DNA from: AP-15 sp036500965 | Lineage (GTDB): Bacteria > Pseudomonadota > Alphaproteobacteria > ATCC43930 > CGMCC-115725 | Length of the DNA: 64,000 bases | Reading direction: 5' to 3' | NCBI GenBank assembly: GCA_036500965.1 | Contig: DASYBC010000041.1 | Span: 1-64,000 of the forward strand | In this document: positions 7,939 to 16,103 of the stretch, piece after piece | Layout: each line of letters begins with the position of its first letter | Numbering within the stretch: the stretch's first letter is position 1 | Position numbers and translations under genes: made by a program | Notes under the pieces: model-generated | The model's input: the letters and a program-made list of their open reading frames with translations, nothing else | Told to the model about the DNA's origin: nothing | Databases searched by the model: none

Positions 7939-8646
7939 TCACATGCCGAGATAGGCGCGGCGCACCCGGTCATCGGCGAGCAGCACGTGCTGTGGCCCTT
8001 CGAGAACAATATGCCCGGTCTCGAGCACATAGCCCATGTCGCAGGATTGCAATGCCTCGGCGACCCGCTGCTCGACCAGCAGCACGCTCAGGCCATCCTC
8101 GCGATGCAGCGCCTCGATGCGTTCGAAAATCAGATCGGCGATCGCCGGGGCCAGCCCCATCGACGGCTCGTCGAGCATCAGCAGGCGCGGCGAGGAGGCG
8201 ATGCCGCGCCCGATCGCCAGCATCTGCTGCTCGCCGCCGGACAAGGTGCCGGCCGGCTGGCTGCGACGCTCTTCGAGGATCGGGAACAGGGCAAAGATGC
8301 GCTCGAGGTTGCGCCGCCACTCGCGCCGCCCGGCGCGCGAATAGGCGCCCATCTCCAGATTTTCATAGACGCTCAGCGACGGGAACACCTGCCGCCCTTC
8401 GGGCACATGGGCAATGCCAAGATGGGCGCGCGCGGCCGGCGCCGCGGCGAGGAGGTCGCGTCCCTCGAAACGGATCGTTCCGGCGAGCGGAGCGACGGTG
8501 CCGGAGATCGCGCGGAACAAGGTAGTCTTGCCGGCGCCGTTGGGGCCGACGATGGCGATCAGCTGGCCCTCGCCGACGCTCAAGGACACCGCCGACAGCG
8601 CTGTGAGGCCGCCATAGGCGACGGTCAGCCCCTCGACCTCAAGCAC
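7939..8646 (-). CDS. livF: LivF-type ABC transporter ATPase
   Basis: A 235-residue ATPase with Walker A GPNGAGKTT, Q-loop region HVPEGRQVFPSLSVYENL, signature LSGGEQQMLAIGRGI, Walker B LLMLDEPSMGL and the switch histidine region LLVEQRVAEAL. The VPEGRQVFP block is diagnostic for LivF of the branched-chain amino acid transporter family. It overlaps the end of the fused LivM-LivG gene by 8 bases, indicating tight translational coupling. Confidence 0.9.
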   Translation of the reverse strand: MLEVEGLTVAYGGLTALSAVSLSVGEGQLIAIVGPNGAGKTTLFRAISGTVAPLAGTIRFEGRDLLAAAPAARAHLGIAHVPEGRQVFPSLSVYENLEMGAYSRAGRREWRRNLERIFALFPILEERRSQPAGTLSGGEQQMLAIGRGIASSPRLLMLDEPSMGLAPAIADLIFERIEALHREDGLSVLLVEQRVAEALQSCDMGYVLETGHIVLEGPQHVLLADDRVRRAYLGM

Positions 8647-10420
8647 GCAACGCCGTCCATTTCGGGCCGAGATAGGCCTCGATCACCCGCGGGTCGCGAG
8701 TGACCGCATCGGGCGCGCCGGCCGCGATCACCTGCCCGTGGTCGAGCACGACGAGCCGGTCGGCGAGCCGGACCATCGCCTGCATCGTATGCTCGATGAC
8801 GACGATCGTGACGCCTGCGGCGGCGATGGCGCGCACGACGCCGAGGATCGTCTCGACCTCCCCGGCTCCGAGCCCGGCCAACGGCTCGTCCATCAGCACC
8901 AGCCGCGGCCGGCCGGCAAGAGCGCGGGCCAGCTCCATCAGCCGCAGCTCCTTGGTGGTGAGGCCGCCTGCGATCGCGTCGGCGCGGGCGGCGAGGCCGA
9001 CCTCTTCGATCGCCGCCTGCGCCGCGGCGAGCGCCTCCCGATCCGACCGCTCGGCCACGTAGGCGCCGATCATCACGTTGTGCAGCACCGACATGCGGGC
9101 AAACGGGCGCACCACCTGAAAGGTGCGGCCGACGCCGAGCCGACAGACCCGGTTGGGCTTGAGGCCGGTGAGCACGCGCCCGTCGAGCGCGACCCGGCCG
9201 CGGTCGGGCGCGACAAAGCCGTTCAGAAGGTTGAACAATGTCGTCTTGCCGGCGCCGTTCGGCCCGATGATGCCGAGGATGCTGCCGCGGGTGACGGCAA
9301 AGCTGACGTCCTCAACCGCGCGCAGGCCGCCGAACGATTTCGACAGATGCTCGACGACGAGGAACGGCGCCTCCTCTTCGCCGCGGTTCGCCGGTTGCGG
9401 CTGAACGGGAAGCGGGATCGCCGCCGGCAATGCCGGCACGGCTTCCGGGCGGAGCCGCGATGCTCGCCTGACCAGCCGGTCGCGCACCCGCCAGTAGATG
9501 CCCTCGGGCGCCAGCAGGATGACAAGAACGATGGCGACGCCGTAGACCACGCCCTGAATCCCGGGAATGATGTTGCCGAGCTGCGCTTGCAAGGTCTCGC
9601 TGAGCGGCACCAGCACCGCGGCGCCGATGAGCGGCCCCCACAGGGTGGCGACGCCGCCGAACAGCGCCACGATCAGCGCCTGCGCCGAGGTCAAGACGCC
9701 AAAGACGCTGTCGGGCGTCACCACCAAGAGCACCACGGCGTAGAGCCCGCCGGCCGCCGCGCAGAGCGCGCCGCTCAGCACGATTGCCCGTATCTTCCAG
9801 CGCAGCGTGTCGATGCCCGCGGCTTCGGCCGCCGGCTCGTTTTGCTTGATGGCGAGCAGCGACATGCCAAAGCGCGAGCGCTCGACTGCGAGCGAGATCA
9901 GCAGCGCCAGCACCAGGAACGCGACGGCGATGCCGAGATAGACCCGGTAGTTGCCGAACTGCATGTACCAGCCCGGCGCCGCACGCTTCATCGGCAGGGC
10001 TACCTCCTGGTAGCCGAGCCACTCGAAGACATAGAGGAGCGCCAGTGGGTAGGCCAGCATGGCCAGCGCAAAATAGTGCCCGCGCAGCCGGAACGTCGGA
10101 AAGCCGATGATGGCGCCAGCGACCGCTCCGACCACAATGCCGAGCGGGATGCCGAGCCATGGCGTGATGTCGAACAGCACCAGCGCCAAAGTGACGGTAT
10201 AGGCGCCGAGGCCGAAGAATGAGGCATGGCCAAACGAGACCAGCCCGCTATAGCCGCTGAGCAGGTTCCACGACAGCCCGACCACCGCCCAGATCGGCAC
10301 CAGGGTCAGCATCAGCTGGTAATAGGAATCGCCGACCATCATGCCGAGCGCCAGCCACACCGCGGCGATCCCGCCGATCGCCGCGAGCGGCAGGCCGATG
10401 CGCCGCCTGTCGCCGCTCAT
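8639..10420 (-). CDS. LivM permease fused to LivG ATPase
   Basis: A 593-residue fusion. Residues 1-310 are a LivM-type permease with about nine or ten membrane segments and the SGYSGLVSFGHASFFGLGAY motif. A proline- and arginine-rich linker (about 315-350) leads to a LivG-type ATPase with Walker A GPNGAGKTT, the block VGRTFQVVRPFARMSVLHNVMIG, and Walker B LVLMDEPLAGL. The signature helix reads LTTKELRLMELARAL instead of LSGGQ, a known degeneracy in LivG. Separate livM and livG genes are usual, but fusions occur. The fusion fixes permease and ATPase in one polypeptide; the partner LivH is encoded just upstream. Confidence 0.9.
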   Translation of the reverse strand: MSGDRRRIGLPLAAIGGIAAVWLALGMMVGDSYYQLMLTLVPIWAVVGLSWNLLSGYSGLVSFGHASFFGLGAYTVTLALVLFDITPWLGIPLGIVVGAVAGAIIGFPTFRLRGHYFALAMLAYPLALLYVFEWLGYQEVALPMKRAAPGWYMQFGNYRVYLGIAVAFLVLALLISLAVERSRFGMSLLAIKQNEPAAEAAGIDTLRWKIRAIVLSGALCAAAGGLYAVVLLVVTPDSVFGVLTSAQALIVALFGGVATLWGPLIGAAVLVPLSETLQAQLGNIIPGIQGVVYGVAIVLVILLAPEGIYWRVRDRLVRRASRLRPEAVPALPAAIPLPVQPQPANRGEEEAPFLVVEHLSKSFGGLRAVEDVSFAVTRGSILGIIGPNGAGKTTLFNLLNGFVAPDRGRVALDGRVLTGLKPNRVCRLGVGRTFQVVRPFARMSVLHNVMIGAYVAERSDREALAAAQAAIEEVGLAARADAIAGGLTTKELRLMELARALAGRPRLVLMDEPLAGLGAGEVETILGVVRAIAAAGVTIVVIEHTMQAMVRLADRLVVLDHGQVIAAGAPDAVTRDPRVIEAYLGPKWTALRA

Positions 10421-10455
10421 CGCTCAGCCCGGCGCGGCTCCGCGCGGGTCATCGC

Positions 10456-11400
10456 TCAGGCGCGCTCGACATTGCGGCCGAACAGCCCTTGCGGGCGCAG
10501 CTGCACGACCAGTAGGAAGACGACGAAAATCGCGGCGTTCTGCAATTGCAACGGCAGGACCAGGGTCGACAGCTGCTGCACCAGCCCGATTGTCATGCCG
10601 CCCCAGAACGCGCCGAGAATGCTGCCCATGCCGCCGAGAACCACCCCGGCATACATGATGATGACGAAATCGAACCCGACATAGGGCTGGAACGGGTAAT
10701 AAGTGGCGACCAGCCCACCGGCGATCGCAGTGACCCCGGTGCCGACGCCAAAGGCGATGCCGTGCGCCCGGTCGACGTCGATGCCCATATAGGTCGCGGC
10801 CTCGGGATTGTCGGCCGCGGCGCGCAGCGCCTTGCCGAGCCGGACCCGGCTGATGAACCAGTAGAGCGCGCCGCCGACCAGGACCGACACCAGGCAGGCA
10901 ACCCGACGCGCCTTGTTGACGAAGACGGTGCCGAGATGATCCGAGATCAGCGGGAGCTGCCATGCCGCCCAAGACAACGGCCTGTGCACCACCTGCGGCG
11001 TCGATCCGAAGGCGATCAGCCCGCCGTTTTCCAGGATCAACGCGATGCCCAGGGTCAGGATCAGCTGCGCGTCCTGGCCCGAGCCCCCGGCGCGGGTCCC
11101 GGTGACGCGGCCGAGCAGCAGCCGGTGCAAGAGCCAGCCGCCAGCGAACAGGACCGGCCCGGCGAGCAGCGCACCCGCGACCGGCGCGGCCTCCGGCCCG
11201 AGAATGGTCAGGACGCCGAGCCCGCCGACCGTGTACAGGCTGAAATACATGCCCAGCATCATAAAGTCGCCCTGGGCGAAGTTGACGACGCGCATCACCC
11301 CGAAGATCAGCCCCAGCCCGACGCACATCAGTCCATAGACCGCGCCGACCAGCAGCCCCGCGACCAGCGCCTGCGCGAAATTCTCGACGGCAATATCCAT
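10456..11400 (-). CDS. livH: LivH-type ABC transporter permease
   Basis: A 314-residue membrane protein with about eight to nine hydrophobic segments. The opening LVAGLLVGAVYGLMCVGLGLIFGVMRVVNFAQGDFMMLG is the standard LivH signature, and YAGVVLGGMGSILGAFWGG lies in the coupling region near the end. The ATG at 11400 is chosen because it places MDIAVENFAQALVAG at the start as in the family; longer readings add an arginine-rich stretch without membrane character. First gene of the operon, 35 bases before livMG. Confidence 0.85.
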   Translation of the reverse strand: MDIAVENFAQALVAGLLVGAVYGLMCVGLGLIFGVMRVVNFAQGDFMMLGMYFSLYTVGGLGVLTILGPEAAPVAGALLAGPVLFAGGWLLHRLLLGRVTGTRAGGSGQDAQLILTLGIALILENGGLIAFGSTPQVVHRPLSWAAWQLPLISDHLGTVFVNKARRVACLVSVLVGGALYWFISRVRLGKALRAAADNPEAATYMGIDVDRAHGIAFGVGTGVTAIAGGLVATYYPFQPYVGFDFVIIMYAGVVLGGMGSILGAFWGGMTIGLVQQLSTLVLPLQLQNAAIFVVFLLVVQLRPQGLFGRNVERA

Positions 11401-11655
11401 TACCGGTACCGGCGGCCGCCTCGCGCTCCGCCGGCGGCGCCGGGCGGGAGCGGGGCCATGCCTGGTGCGGTCAGCTGGCGGCTCATCGGCGCATCCTGTC
11501 CGCACCGGTGCGACACGGCAAGCCCGCAACGGCCGCGCAATGCCGCAGCCCGGCAACCCGCGCGGCTGCGGCGCGGCGATGCAGCTTACAGCGAGTCGGC
11601 GCGGCGGGGATGATCGGCCTCGCTCGCGCCTGATAACGATCTGTCGGGAGGTGGA

Positions 11656-12111
11656 TTGGACACTGGATTGGACAAGGGATTGGCTGGGTCTTTCCGCACG
11701 GCGCTGCCATTGCTGATCGCGCTGGCCGGCCCGGCTGCGGCTCAGACCGCGTCGACTGCCCCGCCGGTCGCCGGCACGGCGCAGACGTCCGGGTCATCGG
11801 GCGCGGTGAGCCTGCCGGCGATCGCCCCTGCGGCGGCGACATCGACGGGTGGGACATTGACGGGTGGGACATCGACAGCTGGGACATCGACGGCGGCGAC
11901 ATCCTCCTCGGCCAGCGCCGGTCTATCGGCATCGGCCGGGCCGCGCGCCTCGGCCAGCGTGGCGGCGGCGAGCGGCGCCGGGGCGGCCTCTTCGACCGCG
12001 TCGCCAGCAAGCGCGTCCGCGGTGGCGCCCCATTGGGTGCTATGCCCGCCGGCGGGGGCTTCGGGTGGAGAACCGTTCCTCGCCGGCACCGATCTGTCTT
12101 GCACGCCCTAA
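11656..12111 (+). CDS. Small exported Ala/Ser/Thr-rich protein
   Basis: A 151-residue product starting with a plausible signal peptide (FRTALPLLIALAGPAAAQ). The mature part is low complexity, rich in alanine, serine and threonine, with four five-residue repeats of the TGGTS type. It ends in a compact segment with two cysteines (HWVLCPPAG...LSCTP) that could form a disulfide. No enzyme motif is visible and I do not recognise a named family. The opposite strand also has long open frames here because of the base composition, so the call rests on the signal peptide and the ordered C-terminus. Confidence 0.5.
   Translation: MDTGLDKGLAGSFRTALPLLIALAGPAAAQTASTAPPVAGTAQTSGSSGAVSLPAIAPAAATSTGGTLTGGTSTAGTSTAATSSSASAGLSASAGPRASASVAAASGAGAASSTASPASASAVAPHWVLCPPAGASGGEPFLAGTDLSCTP
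11845..11904 (+). repeat. Four 15-bp tandem repeats within the exported protein gene
   Basis: Units start at 11845, 11860, 11875 and 11890 (consensus ACGGGTGGGACATCG) and encode T-G/A-G/A-T-S/L. The length is a multiple of three, so copy number changes keep the frame. Confidence 0.85.
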
Positions 12112-12212
12112 GCCACAGCTCGGACACCCGCGCAGCGCCAAATCCCGGCGCGATGGGAGGGTCCGGCGGCTTGACCGCTGCCGCCTAACCCCCTATATCT
12201 GCGGCCCCGCGC

Positions 12213-12289
12213 GGCGGGATAGCTCAGCTGGTTAGAGCAGGGGAATCATAATCCCAAGGTCGGGGGTTCAAATCCCTCTCCCGCTACCA
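12213..12289 (+). tRNA. tRNA-Met (CAT), elongator type
   Basis: A 77-nt cloverleaf. The acceptor strand GGCGGGA pairs with TCCCGCT (first pair G-U); the D arm is GCTC...GAGC; the anticodon loop is ATCATAA with anticodon CAT; the T arm contains GGTTCAAATCC; and CCA is encoded (12287-12289). The pattern resembles alphaproteobacterial elongator tRNA-Met rather than tRNA-Ile2 or initiator tRNA, but base-modified Ile(CAT) cannot be fully excluded. Its 3' half serves as the attachment site of the integrated element that follows, and the gene remains complete. Confidence 0.92.
12245..12289 (+). repeat. attL: tRNA-Met 3' half
   Basis: The segment from ATCATAATCCC to the encoded CCA of the tRNA recurs at 26032-26077. 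It starts in the anticodon loop, as is usual for tyrosine-integrase sites in tRNA genes. Confidence 0.9.
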
Positions 12290-12504
12290 CCAAAAACCCC
12301 ATTCTAATCAATGCGATAGATGAAGGATGAGGACAGCCTCGCGGCGGGTTTCGTGTCTCAAGCATCCTGGATTGTGCCAAGCGTTTCTGCGGGTTTTCAT
12401 CGGCTACATATGCCTCCGTGCAACATGGCGGCGACACGGCTAGCGAATTAGGGGACGGCTCGGAGGACAATGCTCGGGATGCCGCTGGCGTTTATCGGCG
12501 ACGC

Positions 12505-12533
12505 TTGACAAAGGACACATATTGTCCTATACG
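12505..12533 (+). promoter_or_regulatory. Sigma70-like promoter with internal operator dyad
   Basis: TTGACA (12505-12510), a 17-base spacer and TATACG (12528-12533) form a near-consensus promoter. The spacer holds a perfect dyad, AGGACA-CATAT-TGTCCT (12512-12528). Transcription would start near 12540, directly at the ATG at 12541, so the message is predicted to be leaderless. The layout suggests control by a repressor binding between the -35 and -10 boxes. Confidence 0.7.
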
Positions 12534-12540
12534 GCTCGCC

Positions 12541-13065
12541 ATGAACGCTGATAGCTACACGGTTTCTGAACTTGTCGAGCGTCTACATCCAGCCTCGCCG
12601 CGCCAATCCGGTTTGTGGCTCAGGCGGTTGCGATATTGGACGACGATGGGGGTGCTCGACACGCTCGAGCATCAGCAACACACGGGTACGGGCCGGGCGC
12701 GCCGGTACGATGGTGAAGCGCTTTATCTGGCCGCAGCGCTTCTGGGATTGGGCGATCTGGGGCTCCCGATAGGCGTCATCAAAGCCGCCGCGAAATACAT
12801 TGCCGAGCGGCGCATAAAGGACCGGGACTTCGAGCAGCTTTGGCAAGACGCCAAGGTGCCCCCAAAAGACATAAAGAGGGGCCCTGTGTACTTATGCGTC
12901 ACGACAGATAGCTCGACAGCCGAAAAGACCAGTCCTGACGAGAAGATCAGCGTCGCGATTACGCGGGGCCCTGGTGGTCTGTTGACACCAAGCTTTTATT
13001 GGGAAATCGGCGACGCGTTGATCATGCTGAGCCTCACTCAAGTTTTCGCGAGGGTAAAGGCGTAA
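12541..13065 (+). CDS. MerR-like helix-turn-helix regulator
   Basis: A 174-residue protein. Residues 6-65 look like a MerR-type winged helix: YTVSELVERL, WLRRLRYWTTMGVLDT, then RARRYDGEALYLAAALLGL. This matches the order HTH, wing, and aromatic-basic pair of MerR DNA-binding domains. The C-terminal 90 residues have no family I recognise and no metal-binding cysteine cluster. It is the first gene of the element and sits directly behind a promoter with an operator dyad, so it is probably the element's own repressor or early regulator, which is inference. Base composition is lower in GC than in the host genes. Confidence 0.65.
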   Translation: MNADSYTVSELVERLHPASPRQSGLWLRRLRYWTTMGVLDTLEHQQHTGTGRARRYDGEALYLAAALLGLGDLGLPIGVIKAAAKYIAERRIKDRDFEQLWQDAKVPPKDIKRGPVYLCVTTDSSTAEKTSPDEKISVAITRGPGGLLTPSFYWEIGDALIMLSLTQVFARVKA

Positions 13066-13070
13066 TTTTT

Positions 13071-13301
13071 TTGGGGAAAGGAAGACATAGAGCGTCCTCT
13101 GACCATACCGAAGATGCGATCGCAGCAGACAAGCTGCGAGGGGTCCCGGCGATCGCCTCGTACATAGGCGAGACGGAGCGGCGAACTTACTACCTCCTGG
13201 ACCGTAAGCTGATCCCGGCGGGCAAGGAAGGCTCTCTGTGGCTGGCATCGAAAGCTGCCCTGACCGCCCATTACAACGAGATCACCGGACGCAAAGGATG
13301 A
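13071..13301 (+). CDS. Excisionase/Nu1-like small DNA-binding protein
   Basis: A 76-residue protein if started at TTG 13071; an ATG at 12999, inside the previous gene, would give 100 residues. The core RGVPAIASYIGETERRTYYLLDRKLIPAGKEGSLW is a winged-helix of the excisionase/AlpA/terminase Nu1 type. It could direct excision or act as an early regulator. Start choice is uncertain because no ATG with a clear ribosome site lies before the core; GGGGAAAGGAAG follows the TTG instead. Confidence 0.6.
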   Translation: MGKGRHRASSDHTEDAIAADKLRGVPAIASYIGETERRTYYLLDRKLIPAGKEGSLWLASKAALTAHYNEITGRKG

Positions 13302-13495
13302 CCGCGGTCGACCGCACGGGAAGGCCCGGGAGACGACACCAAGGCGGTCGCGGGCAAGCTCGGCCATCGCCAGCGCAGATCAAGCGCGGAAATGGCTACT
13401 TGGCGCCATGGCGGCCGAGCGAGAAGCGCGCGCCATCGCACCAGCCGATCAAACCCGACGATCCGCGCCTATGGCCGGCGGCAGACGACGAATGA
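13298..13495 (+). CDS. Small basic hypothetical protein
   Basis: A 65-residue arginine- and proline-rich protein whose ATG overlaps the preceding stop (ATGA). The next gene overlaps its own stop in the same way, which supports it as a real gene in an early operon. The basic character might allow DNA binding. No motif or family was recognised. Confidence 0.55.
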   Translation: MTAVDRTGRPGRRHQGGRGQARPSPAQIKRGNGYLAPWRPSEKRAPSHQPIKPDDPRLWPAADDE

Positions 13496-14076
13496 AATGG
13501 CGCGAGTTGGCCATTGAACTCGATGCGGCAATCTCGGCGGTCGGCGAGCCGGAGCGCCGGCGGTTGGTCGACCTTGGCATTCCGGAGGACCTGCTCGGAC
13601 CCAAGCTGCCGATGATCGGAATTGCGCAGATCAAAGTCTCCCGCAGCCTGCTCTATGAGCCCTCCCCGGATGGATGGACGGCGCTGATTACGCCAGTCCT
13701 GATCGATAGTCCGATGAGTCCGGAGGCAGCCAACCCGGTCGCCACCGCGCGCTACGCCGGTGATTTAGTCGACCTGGTCGCGTGGCGCCCCGATCGGCCA
13801 TCGTTGCGGGCGACACGCACAGGCGCGGCAACATGGCTCGGCGCGATTGCACCGCAATACCTGCCGCCGGCGCCCGCGCATGTCTGGCGCAGCGTGCTTA
13901 AATGGTTTCGCGCTCGGCTCGACGGCCTTGTTCTGTTGAGCGATGACCCCGTCGAGTGCTGGCGCTTGCTCGACGACTGCCAGGGCGGTATCGTCCCTGA
14001 GGACGCGGGACATGCTGCCGAGCTGCGCGTGGCCCTCGCGAGGCCCTGGGCGTCGCCGCGCGTGCGGGCGGCATAG
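13492..14076 (+). CDS. Hypothetical protein of the element's replication block
   Basis: A 194-residue protein of ordinary composition, starting with MKWRELAIELDAAISAVGEPERRRLVDLGIPEDLL and containing a central hydrophobic beta-like part and a C-terminal segment VWRSVLKWFRARLDGLVLLSDDPVECWRLLDD. No catalytic motif is evident. It overlaps the preceding stop (ATGA) and ends 7 bases before the helicase gene, so a link to replication or DNA handling is likely from position alone. Confidence 0.6.
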   Translation: MKWRELAIELDAAISAVGEPERRRLVDLGIPEDLLGPKLPMIGIAQIKVSRSLLYEPSPDGWTALITPVLIDSPMSPEAANPVATARYAGDLVDLVAWRPDRPSLRATRTGAATWLGAIAPQYLPPAPAHVWRSVLKWFRARLDGLVLLSDDPVECWRLLDDCQGGIVPEDAGHAAELRVALARPWASPRVRAA

Positions 14077-14083
14077 GCGCACC

Positions 14084-15292
14084 ATGCCGAAGCTGCCGCA
14101 TGATGATGAAATATGGGACGAGCCGGCGGCGAGGCCGAACGGTCATGCCGGCGTCGAACCCATCATCATCGATGCTGGCGAAGACGACGGGGCGATCCCG
14201 CCGCGCGGCTGGCTCCAAGGCACCACCTTTTGCAGAGCCTACATATCCGCTCTGACCGGGGCCGGCGCTGCCGGCAAGACCGCGATTCGCTATCTCCAGT
14301 ATCTTGCCCAAGCCACCGGACAACCGTTCGCCGGCGAGCATGTCCACGCCCGGTGCCCGGTGCTGATCGTCTGCCTTGAAGATGGCATTGACGAGGTGCG
14401 CCGCCGCATCCGCGCGCTCAGGATGCACTACAGGATCCCCGCCGATGAATTGAAGGGCTGGCTCTTCTATTGGGCGCCGAGCGGCCACAAGCTCATGGAA
14501 ACCGATCCGCGCGGCCAGCGCGTCCTCGGCAATCTCGAGGGCGAGCTCCGCGACCTGATCCACCGGCGCGCCATCGGGCTCGTCGGTATCGACCCGTTCA
14601 TCAAGGCGCATGGCTGCGATGAAAACGACAACAACGCCGTCGATGCCGTCTGCATCGTGCTCAGCAAGATCGCCACAGAACTCGATTGCGGCGTCGACCT
14701 GCTGCAGCACCACCGTAAGGGCGCACTATCCCCCGGCGACGCCGACAGCGGCCGCGGCGCCTCCGCCTTGAAGGATGCCGCCCGCCTCGTCCGCACCGCA
14801 ACCCCGATGACCGAAGACGAGGCCGAGACCTTCGGCATCAGCGCCGATGAGCGCGCCGGCCTGGTGCGCCTCGACGATGCCAAAATCAACCTCGCACCGC
14901 GCGCGACCACCGCTCGCTGGTTCAGGCTTGTGGGCGTTCCGCTCGGCAACGGAACCGTTGACTATCCGCGCGGCGATACGGTGCAAGCCGCAGAACCATG
15001 GACCCCACCTGAACTATGGAGCGGCGTCGGCACCGCTACCTTCAACGCGATCCTCGATGAAATCGATGCGGGCCTACCCGGCGGCCGTCTCTTCTCTAAC
15101 CAGGGGCCAGCGGCCGAACGCGCTGCCTGGCGCATCATCGTCAAACACATCAACCGCACCGAAGCCCAAGCCCGGGAAATCATCCGGACCTGGCTCAAAA
15201 ACGGGGTGCTCACCATCGCAGACTACCGCGATGAGGCGGACCGCAAAGACCGGAAAGGGCTCCGCGTCAACCCCGTCAAACCGCCCGGATAA
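14084..15292 (+). CDS. RepA-like AAA ATPase (hexameric helicase type)
   Basis: A 402-residue protein of the RepA/DnaB-related AAA_25 group. Walker A is GAGAAGKT (59-66), the strand CPVLIVCLEDGIDEVRRRIRAL follows as in RepA, Walker B is IGLVGIDPF (164-171), and HHRKG (209-213) matches the arginine-histidine sensor segment. The C-terminal 120 residues include a helical region consistent with a winged helix. Plasmid RSF1010 RepA uses this fold to unwind DNA at the origin. Here it is followed immediately by repeated 9-mers that look like iterons, so it may be the element's replicative helicase. It could also be a primase partner. Confidence 0.75.
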   Translation: MPKLPHDDEIWDEPAARPNGHAGVEPIIIDAGEDDGAIPPRGWLQGTTFCRAYISALTGAGAAGKTAIRYLQYLAQATGQPFAGEHVHARCPVLIVCLEDGIDEVRRRIRALRMHYRIPADELKGWLFYWAPSGHKLMETDPRGQRVLGNLEGELRDLIHRRAIGLVGIDPFIKAHGCDENDNNAVDAVCIVLSKIATELDCGVDLLQHHRKGALSPGDADSGRGASALKDAARLVRTATPMTEDEAETFGISADERAGLVRLDDAKINLAPRATTARWFRLVGVPLGNGTVDYPRGDTVQAAEPWTPPELWSGVGTATFNAILDEIDAGLPGGRLFSNQGPAAERAAWRIIVKHINRTEAQAREIIRTWLKNGVLTIADYRDEADRKDRKGLRVNPVKPPG

Positions 15293-15294
15293 CG

Positions 15295-15439
15295 TGCGCC
15301 AACGACCAAAAATCGTTGGCGCACCGTTGGCGCAACTCGGCTGCGCCAACAACGATCGGTGCCCTAAAGGGAAAGTCGATGGCGCAAAGGCCGCGCCATT
15401 CGGCTTTCCCCGTTGGCGCACCGTTGGCGCAATGGCGCA
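15295..15439. repeat. Iteron-like cluster of GTTGGCGCA, candidate replication origin
   Basis: GTTGGCGCA occurs at 15315, 15326, 15412 and 15423, in two pairs each with an 11-base pitch, about one helical turn. Inverted copies TGCGCCAAC lie at 15295-15303 and 15342-15350. Near-copies ATGGCGCA lie at 15379 and 15432. The cluster begins 3 bases after the helicase stop codon. Short open frames cross it, but their translation simply repeats and I do not call them genes. Confidence 0.6.
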
Positions 15440-15631
15440 CTCGCCGGAACAAAAAGAAGCGCGATGGTCGCGGATGCGCGATTCCCGTACTTCCATCGAA
15501 GGGCGGGGTGGTGTGGTAGCAGCTGAGTTGGTGCGCGATTCGGACATGCCGATTACGCCTGGCGAAATGGCTATCAGCAACATTCGTGCGACATGGAGAA
15601 TTGACCTATTGATATTAGATGATTAGTCCTT

Positions 15632-15660
15632 TGACCAGCGGAGTACCAATCCGCTGGTCA
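15632..15660. repeat. Perfect 11-bp hairpin
   Basis: TGACCAGCGGA (15632-15642), a 7-base loop, and TCCGCTGGTCA (15650-15660). No T-run follows on either strand, so it is not a standard terminator; it may be an operator or part of the origin region. The rest of 15440-15719 holds no recognised gene. Confidence 0.75.
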
Positions 15661-15719
15661 CAGAAAAACCCAAATGCGACCGTCTTCCTTTGAGCGGGTT
15701 TTGGAGCGGGGTTTCAAGG

Positions 15720-16103
15720 ATGACGGCGGTGGCAAATAGGGCCAGATTGGGCGGCAGTTCCCGACCGAATGCCCTGCGTCGCATCGATCGTCGGACGAGT
15801 TCGGGCCGATATCTGTCACAGATCGAGCGCGAGCTTACAGATCACCTTGGGCCGGGCCGGATCAGCCCTCCGCAGCGATATTTGATTGAGCGGATCGCGG
15901 CAGATCTTCTGCGGCTGCGTCTTCTCGACGCCGAAATGGCCGCCGGCACATTCAGTGCGCATGATGCACGGGTTGCGCATGCCCTGCGGAATGCGGTTCG
16001 CCTCGCCTTGCGTGAGATTGGCGTTGAGCGCGCCCCGCCAGCGAAGCCGATCAGCTTTCGTGATTACTGGACCCGTCCGGTGGACAAGGCCGCGGCGACG
16101 TGA
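15720..16103 (+). CDS. Putative terminase small subunit-like protein
   Basis: A 127-residue protein with basic N-terminus (RARLGGSSRPNALRRIDRRTSSGRYL) and a helical body (IERELTDHLGPGRISPPQRYLIERIAADLLRLRLLDAEM). Similar short proteins stand directly before terminase large subunit genes in alphaproteobacterial prophages. DNA recognition for packaging would be the expected job. The assignment rests mainly on position; sequence alone does not prove it. The terminase large frame overlaps its stop (GTGA). Confidence 0.5.
   Translation: MTAVANRARLGGSSRPNALRRIDRRTSSGRYLSQIERELTDHLGPGRISPPQRYLIERIAADLLRLRLLDAEMAAGTFSAHDARVAHALRNAVRLALREIGVERAPPAKPISFRDYWTRPVDKAAAT

Noticed and set aside
12213..12289. 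tRNA-Ile2 (CAT anticodon modified to lysidine)
   Set aside because: The anticodon stem and acceptor bases look like alphaproteobacterial elongator tRNA-Met; the Ile2 pattern is different. Not fully excluded.
15316..15519. 67-codon frame across the iteron-like cluster
   Set aside because: Its sequence only reflects translation of the repeats and a non-conserved tail; no ribosome site.
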